Positions 47,171 to 57,124 are shown, numbered from the stretch's first letter. The stretch: 64,000 nt of DNA from Marinospirillum perlucidum (GCF_003336805.1 NZ_QFWJ01000008.1:62001-126000), one strand, 5' to 3'. Program-made: numbers and translations. Notes: a model not told the origin generated them from the letters alone.

Positions 47171-47731
47171 ATGTTGATTCTGGGTATTGATCCGGGATCA
47201 CGGATTACCGGCTATGGCTTGATTGAAGCCCAGGGCCGGCGCATGAGTTATCGGGCCAGTGGTTGTATCCGCATCCAGGCAACAACCCTGCCGCAAAAAC
47301 TGGCCCAGATCTATGCGGGGCTGGCGGAGTTGATTCAGGAATACCGGCCGGATGAAGTGGCGATAGAAAGGGTCTTTATGGCCAAGAATGCCGATTCGGC
47401 ACTCAAGCTGGGTCAGGCAAGGGGGACGGCAGTGGTCTGTGTCGCCAACCAGGGGCTGGAGCTGAGCGAGTATTCGGCCAAGGAGGTCAAGCTGGCTGTG
47501 ACCGGTCGCGGCGGAGCTGACAAGACGCAGGTTCAGCACATGGTAAAAGCCCTGCTTAAACTCTCCGCCACTCCTCAGGCGGATGCGGCCGATGCCCTGG
47601 CAATTGCCCTCTGCCATGCCTACACCCTGAGTGGCCTGGTTGCTCTTTCGGGTCAGTTGGGTGGTAGTCAAAAGGGGAGCAGTTGGCGGCATTTTGATCC
47701 CGGCCAGCCCAAGCTTTCCCGCAAAAAATAA
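47171..47731 (+). CDS. ruvC: Holliday junction endodeoxyribonuclease RuvC
   Basis: 186 residues. The catalytic acidic residues lie in [12 protein letters not shown] near the N-terminus, in EVAIERVFM, and in the C-terminal [14 protein letters not shown]. RuvC resolves four-way junctions during recombination repair with RuvAB. A 130-base gap separates it from yebC. The canonical next gene, ruvA, is displaced by a TRIC-family gene. Confidence 0.96.
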   Translation: MLILGIDPGSRITGYGLIEAQGRRMSYRASGCIRIQATTLPQKLAQIYAGLAELIQEYRPDEVAIERVFMAKNADSALKLGQARGTAVVCVANQGLELSEYSAKEVKLAVTGRGGADKTQVQHMVKALLKLSATPQADAADALAIALCHAYTLSGLVALSGQLGGSQKGSSWRHFDPGQPKLSRKK

Positions 47732-47766
47732 TTGTGCTTTAGCGCTTCTTACACGAGTTGCCTGTC

Positions 47767-48420
47767 ATGAATTTTGATTTGCCCCTGTTTATTTTCTCTC
47801 TGGATCTGTTTGGCACCATCGTCTTTGCCATAGCAGGGGTTTTGGCTGCAGCAGAAAGGCGCCTGGATCTGTTTGGGGTGGTGGTGGTTGGCACGGTAAC
47901 AGCGATTGGTGGTGGCACCCTGCGCGATCTTATTCTGGGGCGGCTGCCGGTTTTCTGGGTTCAGGATACCCTCTATCTCACCTTGACCATCATTACCTCC
48001 ATCGTGGTTTTTACCCTGGCACGCAAGATGCGTTTTCCCCATCGGGCCATTGTTGTGGCTGATGCCATCGGTCTGGCCGTTTTCACTGTCATTGGTGCCA
48101 AGGTAGCTTTAAGTCTGGGGCATCCACCCATGGTGGCCGTGGTGACCGGGGTGATGACAGCCGTTTTTGGCGGGATCGTTCGCGATGTTCTGACTGCAGT
48201 GAAACCGATGATTTTTGAAAAGGAAATCTATGCTACGGCAGTTATGGCCGGGGCTTTTGTTTACGTGAATTTGACCTGGTTTTTGCCGCCTAGTTGGGAA
48301 ACCTTTACCACCCTGGTGTCCATGGGCGTGGTACTCTTTCTTCGCTTGGCGGCCATCCATTGGCATCTGCATCTGCCCGTTTTCCTGAGCATTGAAGAAA
48401 CCTCCCGAAAGGATGACTAA
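47767..48420 (+). CDS. TRIC-family (UPF0126) membrane protein
   Basis: 217 residues, seven predicted helices in two related halves. The repeated glycine motifs are GGGTLRDLILGRLPVFW and GGIVRDVL. Bacterial TRIC homologues form trimeric cation channels; the ion is not certain here. ATG at 47767 is chosen over the TTG at 47758. Its position between ruvC and ruvA is unusual. Confidence 0.88.
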   Translation: MNFDLPLFIFSLDLFGTIVFAIAGVLAAAERRLDLFGVVVVGTVTAIGGGTLRDLILGRLPVFWVQDTLYLTLTIITSIVVFTLARKMRFPHRAIVVADAIGLAVFTVIGAKVALSLGHPPMVAVVTGVMTAVFGGIVRDVLTAVKPMIFEKEIYATAVMAGAFVYVNLTWFLPPSWETFTTLVSMGVVLFLRLAAIHWHLHLPVFLSIEETSRKDD

Positions 48421-48470
48421 TACCGGGATTTCCTGCCGGAGCAGGGAAATTTATTAAGAGGAGAGACACG

Positions 48471-49079
48471 ATGATTGGCCGTTTACAGGGCGTGCTGGTA
48501 GAAAAACAGCCCTCCTGGGTGATTGTTGATATTCAGGGCGTGGGTTATGAGGTGGAATTGCCGCTTTCGGTTTTTGCCAATCTTCCTGCCCTTGGCGATG
48601 AGCTGCTTCTCTGGATTCATCAGGTCATTCGCGAAGATGCCAATTTGCTTTATGGTTTTGCCCGTCTGGAAGATCGCCAGTTATTCCGGGAATTGATCAA
48701 GGTCAGTGGCATTGGTCCCAAGGTGGCCTTGGCTATTCTTTCCTCCCTGGAAACTGCCCAGCTATTGCGAGTCATTCAGGATGGGGATCTTCAGGCGCTA
48801 ACGCGCGTGCCCGGTATCGGCAAAAAAACGGCTGAACGGCTGCTTGTGGATCTCAAAGACCGTTTGCAAGCCTGGAATCCGCAACAGGTGGCAAAACTGG
48901 AATTGCCGGTTGAAGCCTCTGAAGAAACGACCCGAGACCCGAGGGCCGAAGCCGAAGCTGCACTGATAACCCTGGGGTATAAGCCAACCGAGGCTAGCCG
49001 AGCGGTTTCTCGCCTTGATGCAGCGGGCCAGGATACTCAGGCCTTGATCAAGGCGGCACTGAAAAACCTGGCCGGTTAA
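48471..49079 (+). CDS. ruvA: Holliday junction branch migration protein RuvA
   Basis: 202 residues. The N-terminal OB-fold is MIGRLQGVLVEKQPSWVIVD. Two helix-hairpin-helix motifs follow (ISGIGPKVALAIL-type and VPGIGKKTAERLL). A C-terminal three-helix domain contacts RuvB. AGAGGAGAG gives a clear start. A possible bulged hairpin at about 48426-48450 separates it from the TRIC gene. Confidence 0.95.
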   Translation: MIGRLQGVLVEKQPSWVIVDIQGVGYEVELPLSVFANLPALGDELLLWIHQVIREDANLLYGFARLEDRQLFRELIKVSGIGPKVALAILSSLETAQLLRVIQDGDLQALTRVPGIGKKTAERLLVDLKDRLQAWNPQQVAKLELPVEASEETTRDPRAEAEAALITLGYKPTEASRAVSRLDAAGQDTQALIKAALKNLAG

Positions 49080-49137
49080 GCTGCGGCGATCTGTTTTTTG
49101 CCCGGCCAGGCCTAAGCATCCAAGGAGGACGCTAAGC

Positions 49138-49812
49138 TTGATTAGAAAACTTCCCCGCTGGGTGGAAATCGGCGGCTTCTGGCTGGCTATGATTGCCGGA
49201 TCGGTCAATGCGATCGGGGTGCTGGGTTTCCAGCATCAGGCGGTGTCGCATTTAACCGGCACCTCAACCCTGGCCAGCTTGGCTCTGGTGGATCTGGCCT
49301 GGTCGGAACTCCTGCATCTAGTCCTGATTCTGATCTCTTTTGTGGCGGGAGCTGCTTTCAGTGGTGCCCTGATCAACAATGCTGTCCTGCGCCTGGGCCA
49401 CCGTTACGGGGTGGCGCTGATTTGTGAAGCCCTGTTGTTATTGCTGGCCATGCTAGCGCTGAGTGCAGGCTCCAATTCGGGTCACTACCTGGCTTCTGCC
49501 GCCTGTGGGCTCCAGAACGCAATGGTCAGTACCTACAGCGGGGCAGTCGTACGTACCACCCATGTCTCCGGCCTTTTCACTGATTTGGGGAGCATGCTCG
49601 GAGCCCGTTTGCGAGGCCATCCGCTGGATCGGCGTAAACTCCTGCTGTTTTCGCTGCTGATCTCCGGTTTTCTGACCGGAGGGAGCCTGGGAACCCTGGC
49701 TTTTATTCGTTTCGGGTTTGCTGCCCTGGCTTTTTCTGCCTTTGCCGCCTTGCTTTTAGCCATCATCTACTGGATCTACTATCTGAAAACCCGGCGTCTG
49801 CCTGCATCTTGA
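49138..49812 (+). CDS. DUF1275 (YoaK-type) membrane protein
   Basis: 224 residues with about six helices. The start IAGSVNAIGVLGF and the GLQNAMVSTYSGAVVRTTH motif near residue 122 are typical of DUF1275. TTG at 49138 with AAGGAGG upstream is the best start. Function is unknown. It is one of three genes inserted between ruvA and ruvB. Confidence 0.83.
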   Translation: MIRKLPRWVEIGGFWLAMIAGSVNAIGVLGFQHQAVSHLTGTSTLASLALVDLAWSELLHLVLILISFVAGAAFSGALINNAVLRLGHRYGVALICEALLLLLAMLALSAGSNSGHYLASAACGLQNAMVSTYSGAVVRTTHVSGLFTDLGSMLGARLRGHPLDRRKLLLFSLLISGFLTGGSLGTLAFIRFGFAALAFSAFAALLLAIIYWIYYLKTRRLPAS

Positions 49813-49882
49813 AAGACCTGCCAATCCCTTGCTGCTGCCGCTAGATTCGCAAGTTTTTGCAGACTGCTGTTAAACTCCGGCC

Positions 49883-50110
49883 ATGCTTATTGTTTATCAG
49901 GCCAGTGATTATCTGGAAGCTCATCTGGTAGCCGGAATGCTGCAAAGCAGAGGGCTGCAAGCTTATGTTTGTGGCGAATACCTGCAGGGCGGTATTGGCG
50001 AGATGGCTCCTCTGGGGTTTGCCCAGGTGGGAGTTAGCGAAGAGGATTATGCACTGGCGTATCAACTGGTTCAGGAATATTCCCGAAAGGACCCGGACAG
50101 TGAAACTTGA
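49883..50110 (+). CDS. DUF2007-like small protein
   Basis: 75 residues. MLIVYQASDYLEAHLVAGML and SRGLQAYVCGEYLQGGIGE match the DUF2007 pattern of putative signal-transducing small proteins. No signal peptide. It ends 8 bases before the HAD gene, whose Shine-Dalgarno sequence overlaps its stop. Confidence 0.78.
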   Translation: MLIVYQASDYLEAHLVAGMLQSRGLQAYVCGEYLQGGIGEMAPLGFAQVGVSEEDYALAYQLVQEYSRKDPDSET

Positions 50111-50118
50111 GAGGTCCC

Positions 50119-50799
50119 ATGATGCAAACAACCCTGGCTTTTGATGTTTATGGCACCCTGATCGATACCCAGGGCGTTTTGGTGGAATTGCAGAAGCTGC
50201 TGGGCGATCAGGCGCCAGCCTTCTCCGCTCGCTGGCGCGAAAAACAGCTGGAATACTCTTTTCGCCGGGGCCTGATGCAGAATTACCAGGATTTTTCCGT
50301 ATGTACACGCGACGCCCTGGAGTTTTGTGATCGCTTCTATCAAACGCAGTTGACTGCTGAGCAAAAACAGCAGCTGTTGGCCTGCTATCGGACACTCCCG
50401 GCATTTGATGATGCCAAAGCTGCTTTACAGGAGCTCAGTGAAGCCGGTTTTCGGCTCTTTGCTTTCTCGAATGGTAGCGCTGAAGCCGTTAAAGGGCTGT
50501 TGCAACATGCCGGGATAGACGGTTTTTTTGAAGGTGTGGTGAGTGTTGAAGACTTGAAATCCTTCAAACCCAATCCGGCGGTCTACAGCCATTTCTTGCG
50601 CTCGAGTTCTGCTCGTGCCAACGAAACCTGGCTGATTTCCAGTAATCCTTTTGATGTGATTGGCGCTGTTTCTGCTGGCTGGCAAGCCGCGTGGGTTCAG
50701 CGTTCTTCCGAGGCAGTGTTCGATCCCTGGGGAATAGAACCCGATGCACGGGTTACTAGCCTTGGCGAATTGAAAAGGGTTCTGGATGCTGCTCGCTAG
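50119..50799 (+). CDS. HAD-superfamily, haloacid dehalogenase type II-like
   Basis: 226 residues. Motif I is LAFDVYGTLID with the nucleophilic aspartate, motif II FSNGS, and motif III includes KSFKPNPAVYSHF. These fit L-2-haloacid dehalogenases, but such genes may have other substrates. ATG at 50119 or 50122 are both possible; GAGAGG lies upstream. It sits between DUF2007 and ruvB. Confidence 0.85.
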   Translation: MMQTTLAFDVYGTLIDTQGVLVELQKLLGDQAPAFSARWREKQLEYSFRRGLMQNYQDFSVCTRDALEFCDRFYQTQLTAEQKQQLLACYRTLPAFDDAKAALQELSEAGFRLFAFSNGSAEAVKGLLQHAGIDGFFEGVVSVEDLKSFKPNPAVYSHFLRSSSARANETWLISSNPFDVIGAVSAGWQAAWVQRSSEAVFDPWGIEPDARVTSLGELKRVLDAAR

Positions 50800-50878
50800 A
50801 ACCACAGGTTGCCGTTTGCTGGAGGATATCTGGTAAAATGCGCCTTCACCGCCAATCCCGAACAAGGAAGCCCCTTCA

Positions 50879-51883
50879 GTGATTGAAAGCGATCGCCTTA
50901 TTGCTGCAGAAAGCCTGCCCCAGGAGACCAACCAGGATCATGCCATTCGCCCCAAGAGGCTGGCTGATTACACGGGCCAGCCCCAGGTTTGCGAACAGAT
51001 GGAAATCTTTATCAGTGCCGCCCGGGGTCGCAAGGAGGCACTGGACCATACCCTGATTTTCGGGCCGCCGGGACTGGGCAAGACAACCCTGGCCAATATC
51101 ATTGCCGAAGAGATGGGGGTGCATATCAAGAGCACCTCTGGCCCGGTTCTGGAAAAGGCGGGTGATCTGGCCGCCATGCTGACCAACCTGGAAGAAGGCG
51201 ATGTCCTTTTTATCGATGAAATCCATCGTTTGAATCCAGCTGTTGAGGAGGTGCTCTATCCGGCCATGGAAGACTACCAGCTGGATATCATGATTGGAGA
51301 AGGCCCTGCAGCCCGCTCTATCAAGCTGGATTTGCCACCTTTTACCCTGGTCGGGGCCACTACTCGGGCGGGCCTGCTGACCGCCCCCTTGCGTGACCGT
51401 TTTGGTATCGTCCAGCGTCTGGAGTTCTATTCGGTGGCTGATTTGACTTCCATTGTAGGGCGTTCGGCCGGATTGCTGGGGCTGGAGGCCGAAGCAGGTG
51501 GGGCTGAGGAGATCGCCCGACGATCCCGCGGAACCCCGCGTATCGCCAATCGTCTTTTACGTCGAGTGAGGGATTTTGCCGAAGTGAAATCCAATGGCGT
51601 GATTAGTGCAGAAGTGGCGGATCTTGCACTCAATCTGCTGAATGTGGATACCCATGGTCTGGATCATATGGACAGGCGTCTGCTTCTGGCCATGATGGAG
51701 AAGTTTACCGGGGGGCCTGTCGGGGTGGAAAGTCTGGCAGCAGCCATTTCTGAATCCCGCGATACCATTGAAGAGGTTCTGGAACCCTACCTGATCCAGC
51801 AGGGTTTCATGATGCGAACTGCCCGGGGACGCCAGGTGACCAATCTGGCCTGGCAGCACTTTGGCTTGCAGCAACCTCATTAG
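50879..51883 (+). CDS. ruvB: Holliday junction branch migration ATPase RuvB
   Basis: 334 residues, AAA+ motor. Walker A is [11 protein letters not shown], Walker [10 protein letters not shown], and the sensor and arginine-finger region is [15 protein letters not shown]. The C-terminal winged helix ends at the stop. GTG start with AAGGAAG upstream. It is displaced from ruvA by three genes and begins the run into ybgC-tol-pal. Confidence 0.96.
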   Translation: MIESDRLIAAESLPQETNQDHAIRPKRLADYTGQPQVCEQMEIFISAARGRKEALDHTLIFGPPGLGKTTLANIIAEEMGVHIKSTSGPVLEKAGDLAAMLTNLEEGDVLFIDEIHRLNPAVEEVLYPAMEDYQLDIMIGEGPAARSIKLDLPPFTLVGATTRAGLLTAPLRDRFGIVQRLEFYSVADLTSIVGRSAGLLGLEAEAGGAEEIARRSRGTPRIANRLLRRVRDFAEVKSNGVISAEVADLALNLLNVDTHGLDHMDRRLLLAMMEKFTGGPVGVESLAAAISESRDTIEEVLEPYLIQQGFMMRTARGRQVTNLAWQHFGLQQPH

Positions 51884-51893
51884 GGAGTAAGGC

Positions 51894-52307
51894 ATGAGTT
51901 CTCAAGGCGTTTTTACCTGGCCGCTGCGTGTCTACTATGAAGATACCGATGCCGGTGGTATTGTTTACTATGTCAACTATCTGAAATTTATGGAAAGAGC
52001 CCGCACGGAATGGTTGCGAACCCTAGGGTGGGAGCAGGCCGATTTGCCCTGGTTGTTTGTGGTTCGTCGGGCGGATACCGAATATCGTCAGCCAGCGAGG
52101 CTGGATGACTATCTGCAGGTGAAGACGGAAATGGCGAGTGCACGAGGTGCGCGCCTGGTTTTTTCGCAGTCGGTTTGCCGTGGTCAGGAACTGCTGTGTC
52201 AGGCCAGGGTCGAAGTCGCCTGCGTTGATCGTGAATCGCTGAAACCCGTTCGCTTGCCCCAGGATTTGCTGGCAGCTTTGCGTGGGTCGGCTGCTGTATC
52301 CCTTTAA
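51894..52307 (+). CDS. ybgC: Acyl-CoA thioesterase YbgC
   Basis: 137 residues, hot-dog fold. The active-site aspartate is in YYEDTDAGGIVYYVNYLKF. The gene starts 11 bases after ruvB and precedes tolQ, the canonical tol-pal order. It hydrolyses short or long acyl-CoA or acyl-ACP thioesters, possibly linked to phospholipid metabolism at the division site. Confidence 0.93.
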   Translation: MSSQGVFTWPLRVYYEDTDAGGIVYYVNYLKFMERARTEWLRTLGWEQADLPWLFVVRRADTEYRQPARLDDYLQVKTEMASARGARLVFSQSVCRGQELLCQARVEVACVDRESLKPVRLPQDLLAALRGSAAVSL

Positions 52308-52333
52308 TTGTTTCTTGTATTAAGGAGTCCAAG

Positions 52334-53008
52334 TTGCAAGAGCTGACTTTCTGGAAAATGGTGTTTGAGGCCAGTCTGTTTATCCAGTTTCTGATGATGG
52401 CCTTGTTAATCGGCTCCATTATTTCCTGGGTATCCATCTTTCAGCGCTGGCAGATTTTTCGTGTCGCCAAGGAGGCCCATGACGAGTTTCGCGAACGTTT
52501 CTGGTCCGGCATCGAATTGAATGAACTCTTTCGCAATACTGATCCCTATGAGGTTCAGGGGGCCGAAAGAGTGATCTATTCCGGATTTAAAACCTTCAAT
52601 CGGGTTCGCCAGAAAACCACAGATCCCGAACCCATTCTGGAAGGTGTAGAGCGTTCCATGCGTATAGCCCTGGCCGAAGAGCAGGATCGCCTTCACTCGG
52701 GTCTGCCCTTGTTGGCGACAATCGGTTCAGTCAGTCCGCATATCGGCCTTTTTGGTACGGTCTGGGGCATTATGGAAGCTTTCAAGAGTCTGGCTGGCGT
52801 CCAGCAAGCCACCTTCGCTGTGGTAGCACCCGGCATGGCCGAGGCCTTGATGACCACAGCCATGGGGCTTTTTGTCGCCATTCCGTCGGTGATCGCCTAT
52901 AACCGCTATATGTCGACCAGTGAAAGCCTGTTAAATCACTATGAAAACTTTGCCGATGAGTTTTCCGGTATTCTGCACCGTAGCTTGATCGCCAAGAAAG
53001 CTGACTAG
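52334..53008 (+). CDS. tolQ: Tol-Pal system motor subunit TolQ
   Basis: 224 residues with three membrane helices, first near 15-37 and the others in the LATIGSVSPHIGLFGTVWGI and PGMAEALMTTAMGL regions. TolQ with TolR uses the proton gradient to energise TolA and constrict the outer membrane at division. TTG start with AAGGAG upstream. Confidence 0.95.
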   Translation: MQELTFWKMVFEASLFIQFLMMALLIGSIISWVSIFQRWQIFRVAKEAHDEFRERFWSGIELNELFRNTDPYEVQGAERVIYSGFKTFNRVRQKTTDPEPILEGVERSMRIALAEEQDRLHSGLPLLATIGSVSPHIGLFGTVWGIMEAFKSLAGVQQATFAVVAPGMAEALMTTAMGLFVAIPSVIAYNRYMSTSESLLNHYENFADEFSGILHRSLIAKKAD

Positions 53009-53018
53009 GGGAGCCGAA

Positions 53019-53462
53019 ATGCGAACGCAAAGACTCCGCCGCAGGCCGCCCAAGCCGCCGATCTCCGAGGTCAATGTACTGCCCTACATTGATGTCATGC
53101 TGGTGCTCTTGGTGATCTTCATGGTGACAGCTCCGATCCTTACCCAGGGGGTGGATGTGGAGTTGCCCCAGGTGACTTCTGAGCCTATCCAGACCGAAGA
53201 GGATCGTGAACCTCTGGTCGTTTCTCTGGATGTTCAGGGGCGCTACTATCTGGAAATGGGGGCAAATTCGGATGAGCCTCTGAGCCTGGAAGCGGTGATT
53301 GAGCAGGTCGCTCGCATCAAGCGCCAGAATCCTGAGCTGCCCGTGTTATTACGTGGTGATCGTCGGGTGGCCTATGGTGAGGTGGTGATCCTGATGAGCC
53401 AGTTGCAGGCAGCAGGTGTCACCCAGGTCGGGCTGATTTCCCAGCCACCTGAAGATCGCTAG
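53019..53462 (+). CDS. tolR: Tol-Pal system motor subunit TolR
   Basis: 147 residues. SEVNVLPYIDVMLVLLVIFM contains the proton-path aspartate in the single membrane helix. A periplasmic domain follows. It starts 10 bases after tolQ. It is homologous to ExbD; the tol neighbours settle the identity. Confidence 0.95.
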   Translation: MRTQRLRRRPPKPPISEVNVLPYIDVMLVLLVIFMVTAPILTQGVDVELPQVTSEPIQTEEDREPLVVSLDVQGRYYLEMGANSDEPLSLEAVIEQVARIKRQNPELPVLLRGDRRVAYGEVVILMSQLQAAGVTQVGLISQPPEDR

Positions 53463-53470
53463 GAGCCGGG

Positions 53471-54379
53471 GTGAGACCAGCTAATCTGTCCTTATCGCTG
53501 ATTCTTGCACTCTTGGTGCATCTGGTGGCCCTTGGCCTGCTTTTCTGGCAGGGTTTGCAGATGTACGAGCCGCCGGAAGTACCCAGCCAGGAAATTATTC
53601 GAGCCACCATTATTTCCGAGGACCCGGCCCAAGCTCGTCAGCAGGAGGCAGCAGAGCAGGAAAGACGACGTCAGGCAGAAGCAAGACGCAGGCAGCGAGA
53701 AGCCGAAGAAGCCCGGCAGCGTGCCGAAGAGGAAGCTCGACGTCAGCAGGAGGAAGCGGCCCGCCGTCAAGCCGAGCAGGAACGTCAGGCCGAAGCGGAG
53801 CGTCAACGTCGCCTCCAGGAGCAACGTGAAGCCGAATTACAGGCCCAGCAGGAAGCTGAACAGCAAAGGCAGCTGCAAATACAGCGTGAGCGCGAGGAAG
53901 CGGAGCGGTTGCGTACAGAGGCCGAACGACAGAGACAACTGGAAGAGCGTATCCGTCAGCAGGTGGAGGCTGAACGTGCCGCAGAGGCCCGCCGTCAACG
54001 TGAAGAGGAAGCTCGAATCCGGGCCGAATCCCAGCGCCAACGTGAGGCGGCCCTGGCTGAGCAGGCTGCAGCCGACGCCCAGGCCAGAGCTCGAATGGAA
54101 GGCATTATCTTTAACCGTGTTTCTGAACAGTGGACTCGTCCGCCCGGCGTAACCAGTGATCTAAGGACGGTGATCCAGGTTCGATTGCTGGGTACTGGCG
54201 AACTGGCCCCGGACGGGATTACACTGCTGGAATCCAGTGGTAATGATGCTTTTGATCGTTCAGCCATCCAGGCGATCGAAAGAGCTGTGCCCTTTCCCCT
54301 GTTGCAACTGGAACCTCGGCAAAGAAATATGTTCCGAGAGTTAGACCTGATTTTTACACCAGAGGACCTGATGCAGTGA
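53471..54379 (+). CDS. tolA: Tol-Pal system protein TolA
   Basis: 302 residues. One membrane helix (about 6-27) is followed by a long Glu/Arg/Gln/Ala-rich coiled-coil rod, residues about 50-205. A C-terminal TonB-like domain contains [20 protein letters not shown]. TolA bridges TolQR in the inner membrane with Pal in the outer membrane. GTG start after AGGAG. Its stop overlaps the tolB start (GTGA). Confidence 0.92.
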   Translation: MRPANLSLSLILALLVHLVALGLLFWQGLQMYEPPEVPSQEIIRATIISEDPAQARQQEAAEQERRRQAEARRRQREAEEARQRAEEEARRQQEEAARRQAEQERQAEAERQRRLQEQREAELQAQQEAEQQRQLQIQREREEAERLRTEAERQRQLEERIRQQVEAERAAEARRQREEEARIRAESQRQREAALAEQAAADAQARARMEGIIFNRVSEQWTRPPGVTSDLRTVIQVRLLGTGELAPDGITLLESSGNDAFDRSAIQAIERAVPFPLLQLEPRQRNMFRELDLIFTPEDLMQ

Positions 54380-55695
54380 TTTCCAAAACTTTAAAGCTAA
54401 CCCTCCTGTTTTTACTCATGGCGCTGATGTTGAGCTTTAAAGTCCAGGCCAATCTGACAATACGTATTACCCAAGGGAGTGATCAGACCACTCCTGTGGC
54501 GATAGTGCCTTTTTCCTGGAAGGGAGAAGGGGCGTTGCCTGAAGATGTCGCTCGGATTGTTTCTGATAATTTGCAACGCACAGGGCTTTTTGAAGCGATT
54601 CCCCGAGAAAATCTGGTGAGTCTGCCTTCCAGTAGTGCTGATGTCATCTATCGGGATTGGCGGCTACTGCAGGCTGATTATTTGCTGGTAGGGTCGATTG
54701 ACCGAGCGGATAACGGTGAAGATCTGGTCATCAACTATGAACTCTTCGATGTGTTGGCCGAAGAGAGATTGCTGGGCGAAAGGGTGACTTCCAGCAGCCG
54801 CGAGCTACGTTCCCGTGCTCATTTTATCAGTGACCGGGTTTACCAGGAATTAACCGGACAAAGAGGGATTTTCTCCACCCGGCTGGCGTACGTAACTGCA
54901 GAACCCCGTGAAGGTGAGGGGAGCTACCAGTATCGCTTGCATGTTGCCGATGCTGACGGGCAACGCTCTCGTACCGTACTGACATCCCGGGAACCTATTC
55001 TCTCACCCGACTGGTCGCCAGATGGCACCAAGCTGGCTTACGTCTCCTTTGAGCGAGGTCGCCCGGCCATCTATATCCAGGAAGTGGCGACCGGCTCGCG
55101 ATACCAACTGACCAATTACCGAGGGTTGAACGGAGCACCTGCCTGGTCACCTGATGGCAAGCAGTTGGCTTTGACTTTGTCACGTGACGGTAACCCGGAA
55201 ATCTATATTTACCGTCTGGAAGAAAGACGATTAATTCGGGTGACTCACCATTACTCAATTGACACTGAACCCTCCTGGTCGCCGGATGGAAAAAAACTTA
55301 TATTTACTTCAAGTAGAAGTGGCGGGCCCCAAATCTATCAAGTAAATTTGGAGTCGGGTAATATCGGTCGCTTGAGTTTTGAAGGCAACTACAATGCAAG
55401 AGCAAGGTATTCACCTGATGGGAATGAGGTTTTTATGGTTCACAGGGAAAGTGGAGGTGGACTCTTTAGCATTGCTGCGCTTAATATGGAAACAGGCCGC
55501 TTGCGCACTCTGACGACTTCGCCCCTGGACGAGTCGCCCAGTGTGGCGCCCAACGGCAGTATGGTCATCTATGCACTAATGCGGGGTGATCAGGGAGTGC
55601 TCGGGGTTGTTTCAACTGATGGCAGAATCAAGTATGAACTGCCAGCAGAAAGGAGTGACGTCAGGGAACCCGCCTGGTCCCCGTTCTTGAATTAA
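54376..55695 (+). CDS. tolB: Tol-Pal system beta-propeller protein TolB
   Basis: 439 residues. A signal peptide ends at FKVQA. An N-terminal alpha/beta domain ([11 protein letters not shown]) is followed by six propeller blades with repeated WSPDGK segments. TolB binds Pal and TolA in the periplasm. GTG at 54376 overlaps the tolA stop, indicating coupling. Pal follows after 91 bases with a separate ribosome binding site. Confidence 0.96.
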   Translation: MISKTLKLTLLFLLMALMLSFKVQANLTIRITQGSDQTTPVAIVPFSWKGEGALPEDVARIVSDNLQRTGLFEAIPRENLVSLPSSSADVIYRDWRLLQADYLLVGSIDRADNGEDLVINYELFDVLAEERLLGERVTSSSRELRSRAHFISDRVYQELTGQRGIFSTRLAYVTAEPREGEGSYQYRLHVADADGQRSRTVLTSREPILSPDWSPDGTKLAYVSFERGRPAIYIQEVATGSRYQLTNYRGLNGAPAWSPDGKQLALTLSRDGNPEIYIYRLEERRLIRVTHHYSIDTEPSWSPDGKKLIFTSSRSGGPQIYQVNLESGNIGRLSFEGNYNARARYSPDGNEVFMVHRESGGGLFSIAALNMETGRLRTLTTSPLDESPSVAPNGSMVIYALMRGDQGVLGVVSTDGRIKYELPAERSDVREPAWSPFLN

Positions 55696-55786
55696 CTGGA
55701 TTTTATTTACCGGTTAAAGTTTCGTCCCGGATGGGCTAGACTCACGGGTGAAAAAACTACAATCTTCTTAAAATTGGGAGAAGAAT

Positions 55787-56338
55787 ATGGATCTGATGAA
55801 GTACAGCAAACCCTTTGCTTTGGCTGCCGTTTTGGCACTGGTTGCCGGTTGTGGCGGCAGTGGTGGTACACAACCTGCCGACGAAACCGAAGACGAAGTC
55901 ACTGCCGAAGAAGTGCAAACCTCCGACGGTGCTGAAACCTCTGCAGCAGGTGAAGAAAGTGGTGCCAATGCTGAAGCCATGGGCGAAGACGCTATGGATG
56001 CAATGCGTCCTGAAGTGATGACCATCTACTTCGATTTCGATAAGTCCAACATCCGCAGCGAATTCTATGATGTCCTGAACGGTCATGCTGCTTACCTGCA
56101 AGCCAACCCTGATGCTCAGGTTGTTCTGGAAGGTCACGCTGATGAGCGCGGCACTCGTGAATACAACATGGCTCTGGGTGAGCGTCGTGGTAACTCCGTG
56201 CAGCGTTATCTTTCTCTGCAGGGTGTAAGCGCTGATCAGATGGAAGTGGTTAGCTACGGCGAAGAACGCCCCGTCGTTCGTGCTGCTGATACCGCAGAAG
56301 AACATGCCAAAAACCGCCGTGTTGAATTTGTTTACTAA
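55787..56338 (+). CDS. pal: Peptidoglycan-associated lipoprotein Pal
   Basis: 183 residues. Lipobox LVAGC anchors it in the outer membrane. An acidic linker (about 25-75) leads to an OmpA-like domain. The peptidoglycan-binding motif is HADERGTREYNMALGERR. Linker length exceeds that of E. coli Pal. A terminator hairpin starts 60 bases after its stop, inside the next gene. Confidence 0.96.
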   Translation: MDLMKYSKPFALAAVLALVAGCGGSGGTQPADETEDEVTAEEVQTSDGAETSAAGEESGANAEAMGEDAMDAMRPEVMTIYFDFDKSNIRSEFYDVLNGHAAYLQANPDAQVVLEGHADERGTREYNMALGERRGNSVQRYLSLQGVSADQMEVVSYGEERPVVRAADTAEEHAKNRRVEFVY

Positions 56339-56355
56339 TACAGGGCGTCTCTGAC

Positions 56356-57117
56356 GTGAAAGCACTTTTTCTCAGTCTAAGTGTCAGAGTAAAAACAGGG
56401 GCCATTTATGGCCCCCGTTTTATTTTGGCCAGCCTTTTTTTATTCCTTCCCCTTAGTTCTCTCCAGGCAGAAGGTCGGACGGCCGCTGTGGCCCAGGCTG
56501 AGCTCTTCATGCAACTGGAGCAGTTGCAAATGGAAGTTCAGTCACTACGTAATCAAGTCGAACAGCAGGCTCATGCACTTTCCCAGATGCGGGAAAACCA
56601 ACGGCGCCGTTATATCGATCTGGACGAGCGACTACAGGATCATTCCCAGCGTCTAACCGAGTTGGAAGCCTTGCCCACAGAAACTGTGCAGGAAGACATT
56701 CAAACAGCTTCCACTCAGGAAGAAGAAGGCAATGCCGAGGGACAGCAATTAACGGCTCAGCAAGCCTATGCGCAAGCCTACCAACTGGTTCCAGAGCGGC
56801 GTTTTGATGAGGCTATTCTTGCCTTCCAGAATTTCATCAAAGATTATCCGGATTCACGCCTGGTCGGTAATGGCTATTACTGGTTAGGCGAAATCCACAT
56901 GGCCCAGAATCGGACCCAGGAAGCTGAACAGATGTTCGAGGCGGTCGTACGCCGTTTCCCGGCTAGTTTCAAACTGGCTGATTCCAAATACAAGCTGGGG
57001 CTGATTAATGCTCGCTATGGCAAGGAAGAAGAAGCTCGACGCATGATGCAATCGATTGTAGAAGAACATCCTAATGAACCGGCTGCCGAATTGGCTCGCA
57101 GTTGGTTAAACCGTTAA
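56356..57117 (+). CDS. cpoB: Cell division coordinator CpoB (YbgF)
   Basis: 253 residues. The signal region ends near LSSLQA. A trimerising coiled coil (about 45-90) precedes TPR repeats (AYQLVPERRFDEAILAFQNF and following). CpoB links Tol activity to peptidoglycan synthesis at division. GTG at 56356 is the only reasonable in-frame start, but the first codons overlap the terminator at 56398-56426, so expression may be attenuated. A TTG at 56425 is a remote alternative. Confidence 0.85.
   Translation: MKALFLSLSVRVKTGAIYGPRFILASLFLFLPLSSLQAEGRTAAVAQAELFMQLEQLQMEVQSLRNQVEQQAHALSQMRENQRRRYIDLDERLQDHSQRLTELEALPTETVQEDIQTASTQEEEGNAEGQQLTAQQAYAQAYQLVPERRFDEAILAFQNFIKDYPDSRLVGNGYYWLGEIHMAQNRTQEAEQMFEAVVRRFPASFKLADSKYKLGLINARYGKEEEARRMMQSIVEEHPNEPAAELARSWLNR
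56398..56426 (+). terminator. Terminator-like hairpin inside the start of cpoB
   Basis: GGGGCCAT pairs with ATGGCCCC around TT, followed by CGTTTTATTTT. The stem is extended by outer AC/GT pairs with one mismatch. It lies 60 bases after the pal stop and within the first 25 codons of cpoB. Confidence 0.7.
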
Positions 57118-57124
57118 TTCTTTG

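Noticed and set aside
53640-54110. Repeat-rich segment that might be a tandem repeat or phase-variable tract
   Set aside because: It is the Glu/Arg/Gln-rich coiled-coil rod of TolA. The codons vary between repeats and there is no pure tandem unit.
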